Shown here piece after piece: positions 6,735-14,470 of a stretch of DNA of 64,000 nt. Origin of the DNA: Enterococcus sp. DIV0212c (GTDB lineage: Bacteria; Bacillota; Bacilli; Lactobacillales; Enterococcaceae); assembly GCF_017377505.1 (NCBI RefSeq), contig NZ_JAFREN010000014.1, positions 1 through 64,000 on the forward strand, read 5' to 3'. Positions within the stretch are counted from its first letter, which is position 1; the number at the start of each line of letters is the position of its first letter. The position numbers were made by a program, and so were the translations under genes. Under the pieces are notes generated by a model that saw only the letters and a program-made list of their open reading frames with translations, was not told the origin of the DNA and made no database searches.

Positions 6735-9071
6735 ATGAAAAAATTTACTATCTATCTAAGCTTAGCTGCAATCTCATTATCACTAACTGCTTGTAATCTC
6801 ACCCATACAAAAGCCAGCAGTAAAACGGAGAATTTGATCGTCAACAACGAAATCGAAAAAAATAAGACTTATGCTAAAACGGATTTTACTTTCGATGTCG
6901 ATCCTGAAACATTCACTGTAACGATCACTGAAAAAGGTGAAACAGCAGAAGTTTCTAAACCTCAAAAATCAAAAAAAGTTACTGATCTGAAAAAAAGTAA
7001 AAGCGAAGTCAGTTGGACCTATCCTGATGAGCAAATCAACGTCAAATTAAGAAAAGAAAAGAATCATTTAGCCGTAGCTCTCACAAGTTTATCTGACCAA
7101 GATACAACGTTTACATGGCCTAAATTAGACGCTAAAAATTATGTCTTACCAATCGCAGAAGGAAAAACGATTCCTAATGACCAAAAAGAATGGCTCGCTT
7201 ACTTTAAACAAAATGAAGAATTATCAATGAGTGAAGCTTTTTCCATGAGCTTTTTTACAACCAATCAAGAAACATTTGCCACAACTTTTGTGATGGACAA
7301 TACCTTTAATAGTGATCTTTTAACTAAAACTGAACCTCACCTTACGTTGGAAGCTAGCCATAATTTTATCGGCTTCGGCAAAAATAAAACCCAAAATTAT
7401 CGACTTTATGTTACTGATAATGATCCTGTCGCAATCGCAAAAACGTACCAAATGGATCGAATCGATTTGGGTGAATTCAAAACACTGGATGAAAAGGAAA
7501 AAGAAAATCCAGAAATCAAAAAAATGCGCGGTGCGATTCAAGTGTATTATTGGAACAGCCGAATTTTAACCACAGAAGATATTAAATGGGCAAAATTACC
7601 GCAAATGGTAGACCAACCAATTTTCCAATGGATCGGTGAATTGTTAGCTCAATATGGAGAAGACGGCTCTGAAGAATACCTGAAAGCGTTAGAAGCATTT
7701 AAAAATAATGAAGGCTATAAATATGAGAAAAACACGTTCTTAACCTCGATCAATTATGTACTGCTTTATCCACAATTTTATAATAAAGAGATCTTCAAAA
7801 ATCCGGATGCAGAAGCACAAAAACTGATCGATAAAGGCATCGACAAACTAAGTGAACAAGAACGTTACACATTAAATAAACATCTATTAGCTGGCGTTCT
7901 AGGTGATTTAACACCGCCGCTTGAACAATGGGGACAAGCAACTTCCTCTGACGTTTTCAAAGACATGAAAAAATCTGGCTTAGAAAATGCATGGATTGGT
8001 CTGCCAAATTGGGCCAATGGCTTGATGAACCCAGAAATGGTCAAAACAGCCGCTGATGAAGGTTACCTAATTGGTCCTTATGATTCATATCAATCGATCC
8101 AAGAAAATGCTAGCATCGATTGGAATACGGCCTCTTTCCCTAATAAAAATTTATATGAAAATGCGACAGTCACTAAGAAAAATGGTGAAAAAGTTGCTGG
8201 TTTCTTGGGCAAAGGTCGTAAGCTTAACCCAACACAAATTTTTCCTGATGTAGAAGAACGTTTTACAGGAATCATGCAGAATAAAATTCCATTCAATTCT
8301 TGGTTTCTAGATACAGATGCTGCTGGTGAAATCTATAATGACTACAGCCCTGACCACTTGACGACACAAAGTGAAGATGTTGCCGGACGTTTAAAACGAA
8401 TGGATTATTTTAATCAAAATGGTTTAGTTGTCGGTTCAGAAGGCGGAAATGACTTTGCTTCAAAAGATATGGTTTTTGCTCACGGCATCGAAACACCTGT
8501 CATTATGTGGTCAGATCCTGATATGCGTGAAAACAAAGAAAGTGAATATTATGTGGGAAGCTACGCTGCATTAGACGGTGGAATTCCAACTAAATATAAA
8601 AAAGTTGTCCCGATCAAAGAAGAATATAAAGCAATTTACACTGATCCAGTTTATTCTTTGCCACTCTATAAGCTCGTTTACAACCGTTCTGTGATCACTT
8701 CTCATCAATGGGAATGGGATAGTTACAAGATTAAGAACCAAGTCGGTGAACGCCGCATGAAGGAGTATTTATACAATACTCCACCAATGATGCATATCGA
8801 CAAAACTGCTTGGGAAGAACATAAACAAGATATTTCAGAAAATGCCAAAATTTGGAGTCCTTTCCAAAAAGCAGCATTACAACATGAGATGACTGATTTT
8901 AAAGTCTTAACAGATGATCGTTTAGTCCAAAAAACTGACTTTGGTGAGAAATTATCTGTGATTGCTAATTTTTCTGATACTGATTACGATGCAGATGGCG
9001 TTAAAGTTTCCAGTCATACGGCGTTGATCATTAATGATGGCAAGGAAACTGTTGTAAAAACTGAAGGTTAA
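6735..9071 (+). CDS. Large lipoprotein, putative glycoside hydrolase (GH101-like barrel)
   Basis: 778 aa. The signal peptide ends in lipobox LTAC, with lipidated C20. After a beta-rich N-terminal half, the C-terminal half has the look of a TIM-barrel glycosidase: GLPNWANGLM, then FLDTDAAGEIYNDYSP with acidic residues at strand ends, GLVVGSEGGND, and HQWEWDS. I read this as related to the GH101 / DUF5696 type of putative endo-glycosidases, which act on O-linked alpha-GalNAc glycans, but the substrate here cannot be inferred. It is anchored on the outer face of the membrane. Its promoter carries the motif shared with the upstream two-component operon, so it may be part of that regulon. Repeats flank it on both sides. 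Confidence 0.65.
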   Translation: MKKFTIYLSLAAISLSLTACNLTHTKASSKTENLIVNNEIEKNKTYAKTDFTFDVDPETFTVTITEKGETAEVSKPQKSKKVTDLKKSKSEVSWTYPDEQINVKLRKEKNHLAVALTSLSDQDTTFTWPKLDAKNYVLPIAEGKTIPNDQKEWLAYFKQNEELSMSEAFSMSFFTTNQETFATTFVMDNTFNSDLLTKTEPHLTLEASHNFIGFGKNKTQNYRLYVTDNDPVAIAKTYQMDRIDLGEFKTLDEKEKENPEIKKMRGAIQVYYWNSRILTTEDIKWAKLPQMVDQPIFQWIGELLAQYGEDGSEEYLKALEAFKNNEGYKYEKNTFLTSINYVLLYPQFYNKEIFKNPDAEAQKLIDKGIDKLSEQERYTLNKHLLAGVLGDLTPPLEQWGQATSSDVFKDMKKSGLENAWIGLPNWANGLMNPEMVKTAADEGYLIGPYDSYQSIQENASIDWNTASFPNKNLYENATVTKKNGEKVAGFLGKGRKLNPTQIFPDVEERFTGIMQNKIPFNSWFLDTDAAGEIYNDYSPDHLTTQSEDVAGRLKRMDYFNQNGLVVGSEGGNDFASKDMVFAHGIETPVIMWSDPDMRENKESEYYVGSYAALDGGIPTKYKKVVPIKEEYKAIYTDPVYSLPLYKLVYNRSVITSHQWEWDSYKIKNQVGERRMKEYLYNTPPMMHIDKTAWEEHKQDISENAKIWSPFQKAALQHEMTDFKVLTDDRLVQKTDFGEKLSVIANFSDTDYDADGVKVSSHTALIINDGKETVVKTEG

Positions 9072-9078
9072 ACCCAAT

Positions 9079-9191
9079 AGGTTGAGACAGAAGCTAATTT
9101 CTCCGAGGAATTGCTTCTGCTCCCACCATTTATTCGCATTTAGAGCCCGAAACAAAACTGATTTTTAGTTTTGTCCCGGGCTCTTCTTTTT
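9079..9191 (+). repeat. Dispersed repeat, family 1, copy C, with bidirectional terminator
   Basis: Begins GGTTGAGACAGAAG, contains TTGCTTCTGCTCCCA and TTTATTCGCATTTAGAGCCCG, and ends in a hairpin with arms GAGCCCG (9143-9149) and CGGGCTC (9177-9183), an inner AAAACTGATTTTTAGTTTT stem, then TCTTTTT. It separates the convergent lipoprotein gene and the EEP-family gene and can terminate the first. Confidence 0.75.
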
Positions 9192-10272
9192 AATTTTTCA
9201 ACTTAAACGTCATCTCAACTGGGTTATGATCCGAGTTTTTAAATTCAGCATCTATCACTTTTCCACTCACATTTTCGACATTATCTGAAATGATAAATCC
9301 ATCGATCAAGGCTACAAATGACTCCCCTTTTTTATAAGGTTTATCTAAATTACGAACGGAAGGCACCGGATTGGTTACCTCACTTAATTCAGCTACTTGC
9401 AAATTTTTCGGCAACTCTTTTTTAGGAAACGGCTGCAGCCATGTATATTCTTCTGTTGTATCATTTTTAAAGGTCTCAGTGGAAGAATCCAGTAAGTCAT
9501 GATTAAAATCGCCACCGCCAACAACGTAATTTCCTTTTTTATATTCATTTTCCATATGATCGAATAATTTATGGACTTGTTCTTTTTGAATCTGTTGATC
9601 TTTGATATATGCAGATAAATGAACGTTATACAGCATCAGATATTTGCCATTTTCAACTGGAATTTTTGACACAGTAAACGCACGATCTAAATCAAAAAAT
9701 TTATTAAAATTCGTTTCGATCGGTAAGCTGTAACGAGTACTTGCTTCTACTTCTTTATTACTTAAGGTCAGGATGCCTGATTTTGATTTGCCGATTGGAT
9801 CTAGAATAGGATACATCAAAAACGCTGAATTATAATTTGTGGCAAATACACTAGAATAGTCATTAAATTGCTGCGTAATCTGCGCTACTTCATCTACTCC
9901 ACGGCTGCGAGTCGCTTTTTCATCAACTTCTTGGAATAAGGCGAAATCTGGATTGATGATTCTCGTTGTATCGCTCACTCCAGAAATGTTTTCGACAACA
10001 CTTTCTTTACTGACCGCCTTTGATTGTTTGCCACCATCCATGAAAAATGTATAATCAGGCGTATAAGAACCGTAACCAATATTGAAGGTGGAGATTTTAT
10101 ATTCTTTGTTTGTTGCTGCTTGTTTTGCCTTTGCTTTTTGATTGGTTTCGATCGAAATGTCATCAGTGATTCTAGAATAGCTAAAATAAACATAGCCTAC
10201 ATAAGCTAAAATAATTGCGATGAAAATAGCTAGAATACCTAAAAAAAATTTAATACTTTTTTTTAAATTCAT
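9190..10272 (-). CDS. Membrane-anchored endonuclease/exonuclease/phosphatase (EEP) family protein
   Basis: 360 aa with one N-terminal hydrophobic helix (about 9-30) and an extracytoplasmic EEP domain. The motifs are in family order: STFNIGYG, FQEVDE (metal-binding Glu), YNVHLSAY, GGDFNHD (catalytic Asp/Asn), LIDGFIIS and the C-terminal SDHNP (general-base His). Members cut phosphodiester bonds in nucleic acids or phospholipids; an anchored form could scavenge DNA or act on lipid head groups, and the sequence does not decide. It lies 15 nt after a membrane zinc-ribbon protein gene and is probably cotranscribed with it. Confidence 0.8.
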   Translation of the reverse strand: MNLKKSIKFFLGILAIFIAIILAYVGYVYFSYSRITDDISIETNQKAKAKQAATNKEYKISTFNIGYGSYTPDYTFFMDGGKQSKAVSKESVVENISGVSDTTRIINPDFALFQEVDEKATRSRGVDEVAQITQQFNDYSSVFATNYNSAFLMYPILDPIGKSKSGILTLSNKEVEASTRYSLPIETNFNKFFDLDRAFTVSKIPVENGKYLMLYNVHLSAYIKDQQIQKEQVHKLFDHMENEYKKGNYVVGGGDFNHDLLDSSTETFKNDTTEEYTWLQPFPKKELPKNLQVAELSEVTNPVPSVRNLDKPYKKGESFVALIDGFIISDNVENVSGKVIDAEFKNSDHNPVEMTFKLKN

Positions 10273-10287
10273 TATTGTCTCAACTTC

Positions 10288-10743
10288 CTACTTTGTATTT
10301 TCTTCCATTCTACAATATGGACAAACTGTTTCATTTGAAGGCATCGGTGCTCCACAAAAATAACAGATTTTATTTCCTACTTTGTTAGTTTTATTTTGTG
10401 TTCCAATAGCAACTTCTTTTTGGACATCTTTTGTCACTGTAGCTCGGGTGACTTTATGTTTATCTTCGACAGATTGCTTTTTTGGTTCTGGTTCTCTATA
10501 AAAAAGGCTTGTAACCGCATCAAATAGACCGATCCAGATAAGTATCTCACTATCCATACCACTAAAAACAAAAATATATAGGAAAAGTAAAATACCACCC
10601 GAAATAAAATCTCGGTTTAATATTCTCGGAATGCCTGTTGCACCAAGAAGTAAAGCAAGAAGAAAAGTATATCTAGGTTTCAAGTTATACAACAAACCAG
10701 CTCTTTTGATCATAAATAGATTATCTTTTATAAACTGCCACAT
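10288..10743 (-). CDS. Membrane protein with C-terminal zinc ribbon
   Basis: 151 aa from ATG 10743, which has GGGGGA at good distance; an ATG at 10764 has no ribosome binding site. Two or three hydrophobic segments lie between about residues 22 and 82. A charged linker follows, then a zinc ribbon CYFCGAP...CPYC near the C-terminus. The fold is typical of small membrane proteins of unknown function in Firmicutes. It is the first gene of a likely two-gene operon with the EEP hydrolase. No function is assigned. Confidence 0.65.
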   Translation of the reverse strand: MWQFIKDNLFMIKRAGLLYNLKPRYTFLLALLLGATGIPRILNRDFISGGILLFLYIFVFSGMDSEILIWIGLFDAVTSLFYREPEPKKQSVEDKHKVTRATVTKDVQKEVAIGTQNKTNKVGNKICYFCGAPMPSNETVCPYCRMEENTK

Positions 10744-10844
10744 TTTTCTTTTCCCCCAACACATTTTTATCTTTTTAACGTAAGGTCCATTATAAACATA
10801 AAATTGGTTTGGTTCAATATGGTGTATAATAGCAAGAAAATCAT

Positions 10845-10907
10845 TTATATATATGTATCAGCAGGCACACCTATAAGTTCTGTCATTTCTTTGATTGTCA
10901 TATACAT
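10845..10907 (-). pseudogene. Truncated MerR-family regulator (20 codons)
   Basis: Short reading frame MYMTIKEMTELIGVPADTYI with a strong ribosome binding site (AGGTGAGGTG). It matches the first helix-turn-helix of MerR regulators, which continue into xxLRYYEKxGL; here the frame ends at TAA right after the recognition helix begins. Nothing that looks like the rest of the gene follows before 10764. I read it as a decayed MerR gene; production of a 20-aa peptide cannot be excluded. Compare the intact MerR gene at 13907. Confidence 0.5.
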
Positions 10908-11038
10908 CACCTCACCTTTAATTCAAATCGTTAACCAAGGAGAGTATAAACCTGTAAGTGGAATGAACTGATGTTGCACAATATCTACGTGGTTCTCGAA
11001 GTTAAACACTTCCGTTCTAACCTCCGAAAAGAGATTTT

Positions 11039-11587
11039 TTATTTATTTTTCTGTACAAGCTCTGCTAACTTAGTGACCGTGTTAGCATTTCTAATCGTAA
11101 TTCGACTATACATTTTTGTTCCAACGATTTTTGACCAGCGACTTCTTGAAAATGTTTTGATTGGTGCTGACCAGAAAATCACTCGTTCATGATAGGCGAC
11201 TTTTTCATATTCGGCTTTTGCTTCACCAACGGATGCGATAACTTCTTCTGTTGTCGTCGGTGCAATCACAAAAATCACATTATGCTTTGATTCTTGATCT
11301 GTATTCCACCATTTCGGCATGTGTTCCAGCGCTTCCAGTAACATTGCGCTAGGTACAATCGTCACAGTGATCTGCAAGCCAAACTCTGATTCGATCAGCG
11401 CTTCGCATTCTTTAGTCAACTGTATAATATCCTTTATTTCACTAGAAAAAATAACATTGCCACTATTCAAATATGTACTGACCTTTGTAAAGCCATGTTG
11501 TTCAAAACGCTCTTTCAGTTGTGCCATGACCACACGATTTTTACCGCCGACATTGACACCGCGTAATAAAGCAATGTAAGTTGCCAT
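11039..11587 (-). CDS. DUF1697 family protein
   Basis: 182 aa. The N-terminus MATYIALLRGVNVGGKNRV and the following TYLNSGNVIF are the signature of DUF1697, a family of small cytoplasmic proteins of unknown function common in Firmicutes. Length is normal for the family. A ribosome binding site (GGAGGG) precedes the start. It faces away from the DUF1801 gene at 11712, and the roughly 120 bp between them must hold both promoters. No biochemical role is assigned. Confidence 0.85.
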   Translation of the reverse strand: MATYIALLRGVNVGGKNRVVMAQLKERFEQHGFTKVSTYLNSGNVIFSSEIKDIIQLTKECEALIESEFGLQITVTIVPSAMLLEALEHMPKWWNTDQESKHNVIFVIAPTTTEEVIASVGEAKAEYEKVAYHERVIFWSAPIKTFSRSRWSKIVGTKMYSRITIRNANTVTKLAELVQKNK

Positions 11588-11711
11588 TTTTTAGTCCCTC
11601 CTATTTTTCACGATTCAATTCACTACTATTCAGCTTAAAGCAAATAGTTTCTTCAATCCTACTCTTATATTATAATAAAGAAAATCATTACTAGGAAGAA
11701 AAGAGGACGGA

Positions 11712-12086
11712 ATGATGAAAGATATCAATGAATTCTTCGCCAATATCAGCGAACCCGAGCATCGCAAACGTTTAGAAGAACTGTTTGAGTGGACAATGAA
11801 AAGTTATCCTGAGTTTAAAGTGGTCATAAAATGGAATCAACCGATGTTTACTGATCATGACACATTTATTATTGCTTACAGCACTGCAAAGAAACACCTT
11901 TCGATTGCTCCAGAAACAGTAACAATTGCCGCCTTCAAAGATGACATTGAAAAATCTGGATATCAACACACCGATAATATTATCAAAATAACGTGGGATC
12001 AGCCGATTGATTTTTCATTATTGAAAAAAATAATCGATTATAACGTTCAAGAGAAACTACATTATACAAAATTTTGGCGGGAATAG
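11712..12086 (+). CDS. DUF1801 / YdhG-like small protein
   Basis: 124 aa. The pattern IKWNQPMFT, HLSIAPE and a C-terminal IIDYNVQEKL fits the DUF1801/YdhG group, sometimes called iron chaperone-like after a Bacillus member. It is cytoplasmic with no transmembrane segment. Two ATG codons are adjacent (11712 and 11715); either works with the upstream AGAGG. It stands alone and is followed by a terminator at 12219-12263. Biochemical function is unknown. Confidence 0.75.
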   Translation: MMKDINEFFANISEPEHRKRLEELFEWTMKSYPEFKVVIKWNQPMFTDHDTFIIAYSTAKKHLSIAPETVTIAAFKDDIEKSGYQHTDNIIKITWDQPIDFSLLKKIIDYNVQEKLHYTKFWRE

Positions 12087-12218
12087 ATGACAGACTTTAA
12101 TTCAAAAAAGTATTATCCATAAGAATTTTTTGAAGTGGTAATTTCATAATAAATAGTTTATTATTTGTGCATAGAGCAATAGAACATTTATCTTCCCCAA
12201 AGATAAAATAAAAATCGA

Positions 12219-12263
12219 GAAGCTGAGATATAACCTCTTAGAGTTATATTTCAGCTTCTTTAA
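12219..12263 (+). terminator. Intrinsic terminator after the DUF1801 gene
   Basis: 16-nt arms GAAGCTGAGATATAAC (12219-12234) and GTTATATTTCAGCTTC (12243-12258), then TTT. Confidence 0.7.
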
Positions 12264-12524
12264 ATCTGAAATTGATTTTAACTTAGTTTATCCGCTTAAG
12301 TGTTATTCTTCCAGAATTATTTTTTCACCTTCTAATAATTTTCATCCATCAACTCAGCTTTTTTTCCAATAAATTGTATAGACAAATGAAGTAGCGCTTC
12401 TGCTAAATCAACATACCGAACAAAAGATTAAGAATTCCTTTAGGTAAAAACAAAGCTATACTTGTAATCTACCTCAAAATTTCCACTCTCTTCCTGTTAT
12501 TTTTAACTATTTCGAAAAATTATA

Positions 12525-12797
12525 TTGACTATACTCCTCTCTTTAAGTTAAGATAATATTACAAAACTAAATAAAAAAAAGGCGCCCTGCAGGAGGACAG
12601 CAAATCATCCCGCAGAGCCCTGTATTATCAGCACGAACTAATAATACAAGTTGCCTCCGTCAATATGTTATTGACTATCCTTATTGTACTAAAAGTAAGA
12701 AAAGATTACTAGTCTTTTTTACTCATTCGATAGATTTAGTTAATGTTTATTTACTGAACGCTTCATGGTATTAGTTTCTGACTAATACCATTTTTTA
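12525..12797 (+). ncRNA. Structured RNA candidate, tandem copy 1
   Basis: A promoter (-35 TTGACT 12525-12530, 18 bp, -10 TAAGAT 12549-12554) leads into a folded core at 12581-12654. The core has an outer GGC/GCC helix, a CTGC/GCAG hairpin whose loop contains GGACAGCAAATC, and a hairpin TGTAT..ATACA with loop CAGCACGAACT. The hairpin GTCAATA/TATTGAC (12659-12675) follows, then a GAAAAGA/TCTTTTT stem, and a terminator with 9-bp arms (12766-12790) plus TTTTTT. Paired positions change together between this copy and copy 2 while loops stay identical. No open frame with a ribosome binding site is seen on the plus strand. The complementary strand has a -10-like TACAAT near 12690 and a T-run after the core, so an antisense RNA is also possible. 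Confidence 0.6.
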
Positions 12798-12799
12798 TG

Positions 12800-13067
12800 T
12801 TTTGGATTTACTACTAGATAATTAGAGCGAAAAACAAAATAAATAGGCACTCTGTAAAAGGACAGCAAATCCGTTCACAGAGCCCTGTATCATCAGCACG
12901 AACTGATCATACAAGTTGCCCAAGTCAATGCGCATTGACTTATTCATTTTACCTAAAATTTGTAAGAAATACTAGTGTTTTTTTGCAAATTTTATGATTT
13001 GGATAAATTAATGATTATTCATTGCACTTTTGCACGGTATTGGTTGGTGACCAATGCCGTATTTTTT
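12800..13067 (+). ncRNA. Structured RNA candidate, tandem copy 2
   Basis: The second unit begins 265 bp after the first, with the same order of parts: core 12846-12920 (GGC/GCC; CTCTGT/ACAGAG; TGTATCATCAG/CTGATCATACA), hairpin GTCAATGC/GCATTGAC (12924-12939), an AAAATTTG/CAAATTTT stem, and terminator CGGTATTGG/CCAATGCCG (13035-13059) with TTTTTT. Loop sequences ACAGCAAATC and CAGCACGAACT and the strand GAGCCCTGTAT equal copy 1, whereas linkers differ freely. The promoter is less clear than in copy 1. The start coordinate is approximate. Confidence 0.55.
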
Positions 13068-13084
13068 CGCTCTTTTTATAAATA

Positions 13085-13473
13085 GTAAACACCAAGTTCT
13101 CCTTTTTCTAACACATTTTTTTCATCTCTTGGTGTTTACAACCTGGCATTACTGGAATCAAACGTTCACCTTACTCTACCCGTTCAGTCTAAAAAAAGGT
13201 GTGCTACGTCAATGCGTAAAAAATAAAAAGTAAAATATGCAAACAAAAATTTTTCTAGATCTACCGACTGAATGGAAAAAGTAGCGAATGATTCTTTGTA
13301 AGCCAGTATCACCAAGAATCTGACTGGCGGAAAGCAGATTCTTGGTTTCAAACAAAAAATAGGAGGTTTTGCAGAGCCTCTTATTTCAAACAGCTGTTTA
13401 ATCCCATACAACTATTCCTTTGAAAAATAACCATACCAACCATTTCTCTACCAAAAGGTTAAACAGCTGTTTG
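13085..13473. repeat. Cluster of inverted repeats in a gene-free interval
   Basis: Three nested or adjacent inverted repeats: GTAAACACCAAG (13085-13096) with its complement at 13128-13139; ACCAAGAATCTG (13311-13322) with its complement at 13335-13346, itself flanked by CCAGT/ACTGG; and the 15-mer CAAACAGCTGTTTAA (13387-13401) with its exact complement at 13459-13473, followed by TTTTTAT. The central AAACAGCTGTTT is itself a palindrome. A weaker AAATAGGAGG/CCTCTTATTT pair lies near 13356-13386. Between 13474 and 13840 I see only AT-rich DNA without coding signals. Confidence 0.6.
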
Positions 13474-13842
13474 TTTTTATATAAAGATAATTTACTAGAA
13501 AAGCTCTAATGAAGTAGCTATATATAATATCCCCAATCAGATAGATCATACAGCTCTAGAACGTTTCATACTAGATAAACTGAATTTAATTCTAACATAA
13601 GAACAGATTATTATGCCACACGTTATACTTATTTTTTTTTAATACCTCATCTCAATTATGGCTTAATACAGCTATTTAGATATACATTTACTAATACTAG
13701 AAGGCACATTATTAACTGACGATTTTACTTTGGAGTCTTATTTATCTAAATTTTATACATATTAGCGGATGGTATCAGCTATTACAATATGCTTTATTCA
13801 TACAACAGCATACATCCTAATAGTTATTTTACATTTTATTTT

Positions 13843-13873
13843 TTGACTTAGAGTTCACTTTACATGATAGAAT
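13843..13873 (+). promoter_or_regulatory. MerR-type promoter with 19-bp spacer
   Basis: -35 TTGACT (13843-13848) and -10 TAGAAT (13868-13873) are separated by 19 bp, the long spacing used by MerR-family activators, with an imperfect dyad TTAGAGTTCACTTTA in the spacer. It precedes the MerR gene at 13907, so the gene is probably autoregulated. Confidence 0.65.
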
Positions 13874-13906
13874 AGATGTAAGTAATTATCTAGGAGGTAA
13901 CTTTTT

Positions 13907-14269
13907 ATGGCTTATAAAATTCACGAATTTTCAGAAATGACTGGTCTTACACCCTATACTCTGCGCTTTTACGAAAAAGAGGGCTTGATCACGGTTAAAA
14001 GAGATCTGAATAATATTCGGATTTATGATGACCGTAATAAAGAATGGATCGATTTTTTTATGCATTTGAAAAAAACAGGTATGACGATCGAGGATTTAAA
14101 ACAATACTTGGTTTGGTGGCATGAAGGAGATTCTACGAATCAAAATCGATTGGATTTATTGAAGAAGCAAAAAGAGATTGCTTTAAGTGAAATGAAGCAG
14201 ATTCAAGAAGGTATTGACATGCTTGATTATAAAATTGATGTTTATACAAAAAGAGTACAGGGAAACTAA
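13907..14269 (+). CDS. MerR-family transcriptional regulator
   Basis: 120 aa. The N-terminal winged helix-turn-helix (residues 1-70: IHEFSEMTGLTPYTLRFYEKEGLI, then IRIYDDRNKEWIDFF) is followed by a dimerisation coiled coil (80-115). No C-terminal metal-binding cysteines are present, so it belongs to the short MerR group that responds to aldehydes, stress or small molecules. The ribosome binding site is TAGGAGG. It is a single-gene unit: a MerR-type promoter stands before it, a terminator (14271-14311) follows, and no target gene is adjacent. The target is unknown. Confidence 0.85.
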   Translation: MAYKIHEFSEMTGLTPYTLRFYEKEGLITVKRDLNNIRIYDDRNKEWIDFFMHLKKTGMTIEDLKQYLVWWHEGDSTNQNRLDLLKKQKEIALSEMKQIQEGIDMLDYKIDVYTKRVQGN

Positions 14270-14270
14270 A

Positions 14271-14311
14271 AAAAGCCTATCAAAACTATTTATTAGTTTT
14301 GATAGGCTTTT
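14271..14311 (+). terminator. Intrinsic terminator after the MerR gene, possibly bidirectional
   Basis: Arms AAAAGCCTATCAAAACT (14271-14287) and AGTTTTGATAGGCTTTT (14295-14311), with A- and T-runs on both sides, so it can also end the rlmD operon from the other strand. Confidence 0.8.
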
Positions 14312-14341
14312 AAAAATTGTTTTCAGGCACTATTCCTAAAT

Positions 14342-14470
14342 CTATTTATTATAAATTTTTGGACCTTTACGCATGTTTCTACGGTCATTTTTAGGCTTCT
14401 CCATTTTTTCAGAGCGGCCTCCGCCTTGTTTCTTCTTGATCAATTCTAACATTTTTTTCTTTGTATCCAT
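14342..14470 (-). CDS. Small basic protein coupled to rlmD (42 aa)
   Basis: 42-aa frame starting MDTKKKMLELIKKKQGGGRS and ending MRKGPKIYNK. It is very rich in Lys/Arg (15 of 42) and has no membrane segment. Its ATG shares one base with the rlmD stop (TAATG), so it is translated by coupling to rlmD. I believe small basic proteins of this kind follow rlmD-type genes in other Lactobacillales, which would support a real gene; that is from memory. The charge suggests RNA or ribosome contact, but no function is known. Confidence 0.65.
   Translation of the reverse strand: MDTKKKMLELIKKKQGGGRSEKMEKPKNDRRNMRKGPKIYNK

Noticed and set aside
10971..11192. 73-codon plus-strand frame between the MerR fragment and the DUF1697 gene
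   Set aside because: More than half of it is the antisense of the DUF1697 gene end, and it has no ribosome binding site.
12332..12427. Minus-strand stretch reading VDLAEALLHLSIQFIGKKAELMDENY up to a stop, perhaps the end of a lost gene
   Set aside because: About 32 codons with no start signal, and no more similarity seen upstream; too little to call a pseudogene.
12665..12712. 15-codon frames at the same place in both tandem RNA units (MLLTILIVLKVRKDY and MRIDLFILPKICKKY), possibly small toxins
   Set aside because: Neither has a ribosome binding site, the start ATG lies within a hairpin, and the sequences are not alike apart from length. The stem explains the similarity in position.
12500..13070. 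Fst/par-type type I toxin-antitoxin locus
   Set aside because: Layout with direct repeats and a terminator is suggestive, but no frame with the hydrophobic Fst pattern is present on either strand.
13184..13411. 75-codon minus-strand frame in the inverted-repeat region
   Set aside because: It runs through both arms of inverted repeats, has no ribosome binding site and no protein-like composition.
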